Notes under the pieces: model-generated
Database searches by the model: none
The model's input: the letters and a program-made list of their open reading frames with translations, nothing else
Told to the model about the DNA's origin: nothing
Position numbers and translations under genes: made by a program
Part shown: one piece after another, positions 1 through 6,277 of the stretch
Numbering within the stretch: the stretch's first letter is position 1
How the letters are laid out: each line of letters begins with the position of its first letter
Assembly (NCBI GenBank): GCA_001464165.1
Contig: LNEX01000124.1
Location: forward strand, 1 to 7,913
Reading direction: 5' to 3'
DNA length: 7,913 nt
Origin: a bacterium Ga0077546
GTDB lineage: Bacteria; Cyanobacteriota; Vampirovibrionia; Obscuribacterales; Obscuribacteraceae

Positions 1-224
1 AGTATCAAGTAGCGTGGATTCATGAGTCTCTGCTGGATGGTAGTGAATTATGGTGGCGTGCTGCAGAGAAGCGTTTTGGTAGCAAGATTGACTCGGTCTT
101 GGCTCTTGTGCACGATACTGAGCAAAACATGGTTTCGAAGTATATGGAAGATGAAAAAACTGAAGGTACTTTTTCTGGTCAGATGTCCGACAAGTCAATA
201 AAAAAGCCAAAGAGTGTTAACTGA
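1..224 (+). CDS. C-terminal end of an unrecognised protein (5' partial)
   Basis: An open frame enters from the left edge (first full codon at 3) and runs 73 codons to TGA at 222-224. The visible tail begins YQVAWIHESLLDG and ends in a polar, lysine-rich stretch (KKPKSVN). The middle is mixed hydrophobic and charged and looks helical, with three Trp in the first 18 residues. I do not recognise a family, and no signal peptide, membrane helix or catalytic motif is visible in this part. The stop overlaps the ATG of the next gene by one base (TGATG), so the two are probably co-transcribed and translationally coupled. That coupling, together with codon use like its neighbour, is the main reason to believe the frame is real. 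Function is unknown. Confidence 0.7.
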   Translation, partial: YQVAWIHESLLDGSELWWRAAEKRFGSKIDSVLALVHDTEQNMVSKYMEDEKTEGTFSGQMSDKSIKKPKSVN

Positions 225-925
225 TGTCTGACAAGCGCAGAAGATTAACTGAAAGAGAAGAACAAGAGCTACTTTTTCAAAAGCGCTTAGCTGAACTACG
301 GGCGCGTAACAATCAGTTTCCTTGGAATATGAAAGAACAGCCAGACTTTGAAATTCCGGCTGAACAATCGAAGCTTTTTGCCGACCGCTATATTGAAGAC
401 CCATCTCTTTCTGATGAAGAGGTGGAGCGCAGAGCTTTACTCGATCTTAACTCTTTCAATTTTTGGTCATTCTATAAACGTCTCAACTATGAGGTACGCA
501 GAGCTAGTCGCTATAAACGTCCTCTCTCCTTATTATTCGTCACTGTTGACAAGCTGGCGAATGTTGTCGAGAGCTTTGGCTTGCAGGGCGAGAATGCTGT
601 CATTCTTGGCACTGGGCGAGGTCTGTTAGGTAGCGTGCGCGACGTAGACATTGCCGGGCGCTGCCGTGATGATTGTTTTGGTGTGATACTACCAGAGACA
701 CCACGCGGTGGTGCTGAGATCGCGGCAGAGCGTATACGAACAAGGCTTGAGAATCTTTCTGTCGATTATAAAGCAAGCCAGATTCTTCTAACCGTCACCG
801 TGGGCGGTGCAAGCTTAGAGGAAGGCATCGATAAACCAGATCAACTTATCGCTCTGACCGTAGAAGCTTTGCAGTTAGGAATAAGGTCTGGGGGAAATAC
901 CGTCAATTTCCCCGTGGACGATTAG
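224..925 (+). CDS. Degenerate GGDEF-domain protein, probable c-di-GMP binder rather than cyclase
   Basis: The protein has 233 aa and no signal peptide or membrane helix, so it is predicted cytoplasmic. Residues 1-30 are highly charged (RRRLTEREEQ...) and probably form a helix or short coiled coil. Residues about 88-230 match the GGDEF fold: RRASRYKRPLSLLFVTVD at 92-109, LPET at 156-159, GAEIAAERIR at 163-172, TVTVGGAS at 190-197 and GGNTVNF at 223-229. The signature position reads RDDCF (148-152) instead of GGDEF, and the first metal-binding Asp of the FxDxD strand is Thr107. Diguanylate cyclase activity is therefore unlikely. The RxxD inhibitory site (R139-D142) is intact, five residues before the signature, as in the family. 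Known relatives with this pattern, such as PelD and PopA, act as c-di-GMP receptors. By inference this is a receptor or scaffold. It overlaps the preceding gene by one base, and no good Shine-Dalgarno precedes the ATG. Confidence 0.88.
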   Translation: MSDKRRRLTEREEQELLFQKRLAELRARNNQFPWNMKEQPDFEIPAEQSKLFADRYIEDPSLSDEEVERRALLDLNSFNFWSFYKRLNYEVRRASRYKRPLSLLFVTVDKLANVVESFGLQGENAVILGTGRGLLGSVRDVDIAGRCRDDCFGVILPETPRGGAEIAAERIRTRLENLSVDYKASQILLTVTVGGASLEEGIDKPDQLIALTVEALQLGIRSGGNTVNFPVDD

Positions 926-1055
926 AGTCGGCTGATGAACAGAACCGAGATTCTGGTTACTTTCCTTTGCCTTAAGATTATAAAAGTGATAAAAACTCAG
1001 TAGAATAGCCTATAAATGTTCTGGCACAGCTTTTCTTTGTTGTGGTATTGACCGA
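926..1055 (+). promoter_or_regulatory. 130-bp spacer with weak promoter-like boxes ahead of the kinase gene
   Basis: This AT-rich spacer separates the pseudo-GGDEF gene from the kinase gene. It contains two -10-like hexamers, TAGAAT at 1001-1006 and TATAAA at 1011-1016, each one mismatch from TATAAT. The best -35 match for the first, TTATAA at 978-983 with a 17-bp gap, is poor. A small 5-bp hairpin (CAGAA 940-944, TTCTG 951-955), followed by a T-rich but interrupted stretch, could be a weak terminator. I see no clear operator repeat. The kinase ATG at 1056 has no visible Shine-Dalgarno, and no alternative start lies just upstream in frame. A separate promoter for the kinase is plausible but not proven. 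Confidence 0.3.
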
Positions 1056-3428
1056 ATGGATTCAGCTGACTCACACGACGCCCAAGTGCAAGTTCCCGGT
1101 CATGTGCCTGCTTCAGGTGCTTCTGAGCAGGCTAGCGCACCCTCGTTTGAAGTTTATTCGCAGGCTCACATTAAGGCCCGTGCTCAGGCTAATGGCCAGG
1201 CTAACGATCAGGCTAACGCCCCGGTTCCTGTTCAAGTTAACATTGAAAAACCTGGTGCTTTTACCCCAGGGACAATTGTAGGTGCGAGCTACGAGGTGAT
1301 TGAGCTTCTTGGTCGCGGAGCTATGGGAATGGTTTACCGGGTGAAGCATGTCACTTTGTCGACAGAGTATGCCCTAAAAATTCTTACTGATGACAAACAA
1401 GATCAAGTCTCGGTCATACGCTTTCAGAATGAAGCACAAGCTATTGCTAAGCTGAACCATCCAAATATCGTCGCCATCTACAATTTTGGTGTACATGAGG
1501 GTTCTTTGCCTTTTTATGTGATGGATTTGCTAGCGGGTGAAGACCTTTTAGACAAAATTGTTTTCGCCGGACCAATGGCGTCAGAAGCTGCTTTGCCACT
1601 CTTTATAGAAGCCTGTGCCGGCCTTAGCTACGCCCATCGCAAGGGTATTCTCCATCGTGATGTTAAACCGGCAAATTTGCTAATTTTGGAAAAACCAGAC
1701 GTTCATGGAGCGAATCTAAAAGTCGTTGACTTCGGTATCGTCAAGTTTGCTGAAGAGCTGAAGCCCGAAGTACAGAAACTTACGGCTATGGGAATTGTCT
1801 GTGGTAGTCCCAGTTACATGAGCCCGGAACAAGCTATGGGGCAAAAGGTTGACCCCCGCTCTGATATCTATTCTCTGGGCTGCAGTCTCTTTGAAGCGCT
1901 TACAGGCAAGGTTCCATTTCGTGGTCGTAGTGCCTCAGACACAATGATGATGCATGCAACTATTCCTGCGCCAACTTTAGCTGAAAAGAATCCAGAGTTA
2001 GTGTACTCAGACGATCTTGAGAATGTTGTAGCTAAAATGATGGCTAAAGAGCCAATGTATCGCTATCAGTCGATGGAAGCAGTGGCTCAGGATCTGAAAA
2101 ACATTCTTGCAGGAATGCCTTTAGCCGCTAGTCCTCTGGTAGTTAGACCTTTTACAAAGTCGCAATTCTCTGGTGCCAGTCCGGCTGAAGGGGCTGTCAC
2201 TCTTTCACTGGGACGAGAGAATAAGGTATCTGGCACTACCAGTAATCGAAATGCCGCCCTTTTTGATGATCAGCGTTATAGCGGCGAACAAGAGGCTTCT
2301 GGGGAGTATGAGATAGATGATGACGACGGCACCGAAGAAGAGCTTCGTGGTTCAAGAAAGTTTAAAGTAGTTATTGCTTCGATTATTGTTTTGGCTTGTA
2401 CCAGTGTCCTATCGTTCTTTGTCATGCAGCAACAGAAGGTTGACCCAACGCAGACAATGCCTGAGTCTACTGATTTGATGGATGCTCTGCGTCTTAAAGA
2501 TGTTTCTCCTGACCCAGATGCTGGTGCTGAGTTGATTAAATTACCCAAGGAAAGATATTTTTCTAAAAGCGTACAAGTTAATGGGCAGGCGTTTACTCAG
2601 TTTGATTTCCCGGTTAAGACCAGTGCTCTTGCTGCGGCAAAGGTCAGACCGGTTGCCTGGATTGGTAGATCTATGAATGATAGAGCCGATGCTTGGGGGA
2701 CTTTGAAATATCCTCGGAATGCGCAACTCTATTTGGTTCCTTCACCTAATGTCGTGTCGCATAAGGATTTTCTAGGTAAATTTCGCAAAGGTGATATTTA
2801 TGAAGTTATTGTCTGGTCTTTCTTTGCTAGTGACCAACTTGCTATTCAGTGCACTAGAGTTCCTGGCATCAAGGGCTTTAGCATTAGCGATTGTTCCGAC
2901 CTTACGACAGCTATTATTCCCGCACTTAACTCATTGCCTGAATTAGAAGCATTCAATGCCTTCAGGTCGACAATAGATGGTGCAGACTTGGCAAGGCTGA
3001 AATTTTTACCGAATTTGAAGGAGCTTACGCTCTCGCGTTGCGTAAATATAACGCCGGTCTTGAAAGAGTTAAGTGGATCGAGAAATCTAGAGATTCTTCA
3101 TGTTGCTGATACTGGAATAGGACTAGGAGATTATCGTTTCATTTCTAACATTCCCAACTTAAAGGAGTTGGTGCTTAACGGAAACAAAGTTTCAGCAGCC
3201 GATTTGCATTGTCTTTCCCGGCTCTCGCATCTTAAGCAATTGTCACTGATGAATGTACCTCTGAGAGCAGGTGTTGCGGTAAAAGAACTTGTGCAGTTTC
3301 CTTCGCTAAAGGTTGTTTATGTAGATAAGGGACGCTTGAGGAATCAAGACATAGCCTACCTTCGTGAACACGCACCAAATCTAAGAGTTAGTTATTCGTT
3401 GCATGAAGTGCGCAATATAGGTGACTAA
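1056..3428 (+). CDS. Transmembrane Ser/Thr protein kinase with C-terminal leucine-rich repeats
   Basis: The protein has 790 aa. A low-complexity Gln/Ala/Pro leader (1-70) precedes a full Hanks-type kinase domain at about 79-352. The visible catalytic elements are the glycine loop GRGAMGMVY (86-94), ATP-anchoring K108, alpha-C E126, HRD catalytic loop with D202, K204 and N207, DFG at 225-227, SPE (in place of APE) at 256-258 and D270 in DIYSLG. All key residues are present, so it should be active; the HRD arginine makes it an RD kinase. A linker ends in an acidic cluster (420-429) and a basic patch (431-437), followed by one membrane helix (438-456). The positive-inside rule puts the kinase in the cytoplasm and residues 457-790 outside. 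Residues 630-780 form six leucine-rich repeats of 24-25 aa. By inference it is a receptor-like kinase; ligand and targets are unknown. The ATG was chosen as the only Met before the kinase domain. Confidence 0.95.
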   Translation: MDSADSHDAQVQVPGHVPASGASEQASAPSFEVYSQAHIKARAQANGQANDQANAPVPVQVNIEKPGAFTPGTIVGASYEVIELLGRGAMGMVYRVKHVTLSTEYALKILTDDKQDQVSVIRFQNEAQAIAKLNHPNIVAIYNFGVHEGSLPFYVMDLLAGEDLLDKIVFAGPMASEAALPLFIEACAGLSYAHRKGILHRDVKPANLLILEKPDVHGANLKVVDFGIVKFAEELKPEVQKLTAMGIVCGSPSYMSPEQAMGQKVDPRSDIYSLGCSLFEALTGKVPFRGRSASDTMMMHATIPAPTLAEKNPELVYSDDLENVVAKMMAKEPMYRYQSMEAVAQDLKNILAGMPLAASPLVVRPFTKSQFSGASPAEGAVTLSLGRENKVSGTTSNRNAALFDDQRYSGEQEASGEYEIDDDDGTEEELRGSRKFKVVIASIIVLACTSVLSFFVMQQQKVDPTQTMPESTDLMDALRLKDVSPDPDAGAELIKLPKERYFSKSVQVNGQAFTQFDFPVKTSALAAAKVRPVAWIGRSMNDRADAWGTLKYPRNAQLYLVPSPNVVSHKDFLGKFRKGDIYEVIVWSFFASDQLAIQCTRVPGIKGFSISDCSDLTTAIIPALNSLPELEAFNAFRSTIDGADLARLKFLPNLKELTLSRCVNITPVLKELSGSRNLEILHVADTGIGLGDYRFISNIPNLKELVLNGNKVSAADLHCLSRLSHLKQLSLMNVPLRAGVAVKELVQFPSLKVVYVDKGRLRNQDIAYLREHAPNLRVSYSLHEVRNIGD
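1185..1220 (+). repeat. Three tandem 12-bp units in the kinase leader
   Basis: Three adjacent in-frame 12-mers of the form CAGGCTAAYGNN start at 1185, 1197 and 1209 and encode QANG-QAND-QANA. A related CAGGCT (Gln-Ala) also occurs at 1161. The units lie in the disordered leader before the kinase domain. Because the unit length is a multiple of three, copy-number change would lengthen the linker without breaking the frame. Confidence 0.85.
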
Positions 3429-3462
3429 CTGACAGACTTCGATCACTTGGCTCTATATTCGT
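3429..3462. other. 34-bp convergent gene junction
   Basis: Only 34 bp lie between the kinase stop (TAA 3426-3428, plus strand) and the EEP-protein stop (TAG at 3465-3463, minus strand). I see no stable hairpin with a T-tract for either direction. Transcripts from both sides probably overlap here, or termination is Rho-dependent or lies inside the opposing gene. Confidence 0.6.
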
Positions 3463-4434
3463 CTAAATTATAAACTTAGCAAACACTGGGTAGTGATCCG
3501 AGCCAGAGTTCTCTTGAACCTCGCGTTCTGTGCACCTTATTGAAGGTGATATAAAAATATGATCGATAGGAATTACCATATAAGGTAACATCGTCGGCCA
3601 GGTCGGTTGTATGCCTTTGTCTAGCCTACTATCGACTAAGCTAGACTCTTTGACGAAGTCTGCGAAGATATAACTCCACGGAGTGCAATTAAAATCGCCA
3701 GCTAGTATTGTGAGCTTTTGGCTTTGAGCTATTCGTTTAGCTAATTCATGCATGTGCTTGTCGCGCATTGTCGTAGCACCTGGTGACACAGGGGGCAGTG
3801 GATGGGTGGCTACTATTTGAACTTGCTTACTCTCACCGAAGTTCGAAGGCAGAGTTAAGTCGATAAATATTGTTGGCAGACCAATTCCGCCTATTGGCTC
3901 TCGGCTTTCATGTTCAATTTTGTATTTGCTCAAAATACCAATACCAAAATTGTCGGTCCTAGCCCGTACACTTTGGTAAGCATAGATATTCTTGAGCTTC
4001 TCAAAATGTTCGCGCCACCCTTCGCTGACTTCTTCAACACAGACTACATCTGGTTTTAGCTTTTCAATCAGTTTGTCAAAAGCAGGATAATTTGTGCTAC
4101 TTGAGTTGACGTTGAATTGAAGCAGCGAAAGGGGAATTGCGCTGGCTGACCGGCTTTCGGCCTTAAGGCACGATTGCTCTCTGCCAAAACTAGTGGATGC
4201 TAGAGTCACTACTGCTATGTTGGCGACGAGTGCCAGTATGCAGCTAGTAATATAAAAGCGATTTATTCTAGTGCGTTCCAAATACAGCAAATACGGAATG
4301 GACATGGCTAACAAGACAGCGTATTGAACGCGAAAGTGTGCGAACAGTTCGATAGGCCAACCAAAGAAGCCAATGAAGGCCCAAACTGAACAAATAACAA
4401 TAAAGGCCGCTGGTGCTAATATTGTGGCTTTAAT
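3463..4434 (-). CDS. Membrane-anchored endonuclease/exonuclease/phosphatase (EEP) family protein; start uncertain
   Basis: The catalytic domain is a typical EEP (DNase I/Mg-dependent phosphodiesterase) fold. Numbered from an ATT at 4434 (323 aa), it shows QFN with N108, the VEEV element with catalytic E135, H211 (ATHPLPP), GDFN at 246-249, DH at 291-292 and SDH at 312-314. The full active site appears intact. The substrate cannot be read from sequence; family members cleave nucleic acids, phosphoinositides, sphingomyelin or other phosphodiesters. The N-terminus is hydrophobic with three predicted membrane helices (about 5-24, 38-51, 60-79) and basic ERTRINR between the second and third, placing the EEP domain outside. 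Conventional starts exist only at TTG 4314 or ATG 4305. They would delete helix 1 and the segment ELFAHFRVQY (29-38), which resembles a conserved motif of membrane EEP proteins. The true start is therefore probably upstream, overlapping the preceding gene's stop. It is the last gene of the minus-strand cluster. Confidence 0.85.
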   Translation of the reverse strand: MKATILAPAAFIVICSVWAFIGFFGWPIELFAHFRVQYAVLLAMSIPYLLYLERTRINRFYITSCILALVANIAVVTLASTSFGREQSCLKAESRSASAIPLSLLQFNVNSSSTNYPAFDKLIEKLKPDVVCVEEVSEGWREHFEKLKNIYAYQSVRARTDNFGIGILSKYKIEHESREPIGGIGLPTIFIDLTLPSNFGESKQVQIVATHPLPPVSPGATTMRDKHMHELAKRIAQSQKLTILAGDFNCTPWSYIFADFVKESSLVDSRLDKGIQPTWPTMLPYMVIPIDHIFISPSIRCTEREVQENSGSDHYPVFAKFII

Positions 4435-6253
4435 TTCCTAGAGTTTTGAGCTTAGCTTTGGCTTTTTCTACTCTAGGGTCTTGAGCTGGAGCTAGTTCGA
4501 CAAAGGTTGTGAGTTCGCTCTTCGCTCCTGGTAAGTCGCCTAGCTTTTCCATGGTGCTGGCTAGCAAGAAGTGAGCGTCTGCGTTTTTGGGATCAATCGA
4601 TGTGGTCTCTTGGTAGACCTGTTTGGCTCCATCGGCGTCGCCTTTGAGAAGCAAGGCCGATCCTAGGTTAAGCCTTGCAGAAACTAACTTAGGGTCAAGC
4701 TTGACTGCCTCTTTAGCGTGAGCAAATGACTGGTTGACGTTGCCAGTACGGGCAAATACATAGCTCAGGCGGTCGTGCATTTGTGCTGATTGGGGGAAGA
4801 GGTAAACTGCTTGCTCTAAAAGATTGATAGCATTATCAAAATTACCGGCTGCTACACATTTGTTTGCCAGTGCGCCTAAAATAATTTTGTCTTTGGGGTT
4901 AAGCTGGTAAGCCAGTTCTAGCTGCTTAATGCTTTCATCTTCCTGACCGAGTTTGTTTAAGACCCGAGCATAGTTTGAATGGAAGAGCGAATCATTGGGC
5001 TTAAGCTCGATGGCTCTTTTATATTTTTGAGCGGCACCGGCCCAGTCGCCTTTGACGGTGAGAATAGCACCATAGTCAGCAATGGCATCGGCATAGTCAG
5101 GATCTTTAGCAATGGCCGCTTGGTACTCACTGATGGCGCCATCAAAGTTGCCTTCTCCTACGAGATTATTGGCTTTGAGATAGTGCGATTCTGCTGCGAC
5201 AAAAGTCATTACATTCTCAGGAATTTCTTTTACTTGCTCAATAGTTGGTGCACCGAGCACGATATCATTGCCTGTCCAGTCTGATTTCATTACCGGAGTC
5301 TGGCGCTTTGAATTAGTGTTAGCGCCACTGGTGTCGCTTTCGGTTAGAGCCCTCGCCTTAGCAAAAGCATCATTGAGAGAGGGCATGCCATCTTTTTCGC
5401 GCAATGACTTAATCAGGTTATTCGAGAAAGAATTTCCCCAGGTCATTTGATCTGGTTTACTTGAAGTAAGGATAATATAACCCTTGCCTAGCGAGACTTT
5501 GTTTAAGTCGATATTGCTACCCATAAACAGAGCTTTAGCACCAGCTGTTAGCTCAGCTGCGCCACTATAAGGTGATTCTAGAACCATAACGATGCGATCA
5601 GTTTTGACGTCTTTCTTTAGTGTGTCCATCAAGTTTTGCATTGATAGACAAGTTGAGTAAACGTTATCTAGAGCGCAATCATATGCGCTTAAATATGTAG
5701 TACCGTCGGTGGTGGGAAAGCCGTGGGTGGATATAAATACAACAACCAAGTCGTCTGGGCCAGCCAGGCTTCCTAGCCAGCCTTTCCCTAGATTATTTAT
5801 GATGTTTTGCCGAGTTGCTTCTGAGTTGATCAGTGTTTTGACGTGACTCTCAGGAAAACGTCCAGCGTTTGGATCTTTGAGATAGGCTGCGAAGTTACGA
5901 GCGGCAATGTCCATTTTGGCATCGACGCCATCGAGTCGTTTTTCTTTAAACTTGGCAGCGCCAATTACGACTGCCCACTTTTGCTTTATTGGTCTATTGG
6001 TAGAAGTGGCGTTGGGGTTAAGGTCTTGAATCTTAGTCCATTGCACTCCGCTGGCTGGCGCTTTGTTTACGTCAGGTGTAGCGGCTAGAGCCCCACTGCC
6101 GTACAGGCCGAGGGCGAGCGCACAAGTAATAGCTAATGCTCGGCTATTTCTCTTCGATATAGGGGCGCTGACTTTTGGAAACTTAGTGGTTACTAGGCTA
6201 GTGTCATTTAACGTAGTCTGCATTTTTGCCTTCTCGGTCGCTCTCATTTTCAT
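4430..6253 (-). CDS. Secreted caspase-fold (C14-like) pseudopeptidase with seven TPRs
   Basis: From ATG 6253 the protein is 607 aa. An upstream ATG at 6274 would add seven residues, but 6253 has GGAG eight bases upstream, so I prefer it. A long basic n-region, a hydrophobic core (about 39-53) and ALA-A near 55-58 predict a signal peptide. Residues about 90-335 match the caspase/metacaspase p20 fold: KWAVVIGAAKF, then DDLVVVFISTHGF carrying the dyad histidine H177. The strand that normally ends DxCHSG reads VLESPYSG (224-231), with Pro228 in place of the catalytic Cys, so peptidase activity is unlikely. Two nearby cysteines, C193 and C202, lie in the wrong segment to substitute. Residues 354-591 are seven perfectly spaced 34-residue TPRs without insertions, a protein-binding superhelix. 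The best inference is an extracytoplasmic scaffold or decoy. It starts 24 bp after the DUF4384-hydrolase gene and its stop meets the EEP reading frame. Confidence 0.9.
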   Translation of the reverse strand: MKMRATEKAKMQTTLNDTSLVTTKFPKVSAPISKRNSRALAITCALALGLYGSGALAATPDVNKAPASGVQWTKIQDLNPNATSTNRPIKQKWAVVIGAAKFKEKRLDGVDAKMDIAARNFAAYLKDPNAGRFPESHVKTLINSEATRQNIINNLGKGWLGSLAGPDDLVVVFISTHGFPTTDGTTYLSAYDCALDNVYSTCLSMQNLMDTLKKDVKTDRIVMVLESPYSGAAELTAGAKALFMGSNIDLNKVSLGKGYIILTSSKPDQMTWGNSFSNNLIKSLREKDGMPSLNDAFAKARALTESDTSGANTNSKRQTPVMKSDWTGNDIVLGAPTIEQVKEIPENVMTFVAAESHYLKANNLVGEGNFDGAISEYQAAIAKDPDYADAIADYGAILTVKGDWAGAAQKYKRAIELKPNDSLFHSNYARVLNKLGQEDESIKQLELAYQLNPKDKIILGALANKCVAAGNFDNAINLLEQAVYLFPQSAQMHDRLSYVFARTGNVNQSFAHAKEAVKLDPKLVSARLNLGSALLLKGDADGAKQVYQETTSIDPKNADAHFLLASTMEKLGDLPGAKSELTTFVELAPAQDPRVEKAKAKLKTLGN

Positions 6254-6259
6254 ACAAAG

Positions 6260-6265
6260 TTCTCC
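6260..6265 (-). promoter_or_regulatory. Shine-Dalgarno site for the pseudocaspase gene
   Basis: Read on the minus strand this is GGAGAA, with the GGAG core at 6265-6262 and eight bases before ATG 6253. It is the clearest ribosome-binding site in the window. It favours 6253 over the in-frame ATG at 6274, which has no comparable site. It lies in the 24-bp gap after the hydrolase stop. Confidence 0.7.
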
Positions 6266-6277
6266 AGCAAGCATTTT

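Noticed and set aside
224..925. Active diguanylate cyclase
   Set aside because: The signature is RDDCF instead of GGDEF and the first metal-binding Asp is Thr.
938..968. Rho-independent terminator after the pseudo-GGDEF gene
   Set aside because: The stem is only 5 bp and AT-rich and the T-tract is interrupted; too weak to call.
1042..1281. Small GTG-started 79-aa frame overlapping the kinase start
   Set aside because: It is an out-of-frame reading of the repetitive leader, giving an artificial Leu/Arg-rich protein; the kinase frame explains the DNA.
4306..4314. TTG 4314 as true start of the EEP protein
   Set aside because: It has no Shine-Dalgarno and would cut off a membrane helix and a conserved-looking segment encoded just upstream in the same open frame.
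4430..6253. Active metacaspase/orthocaspase
   Set aside because: The catalytic Cys position is Pro and no other Cys lies in the right segment.
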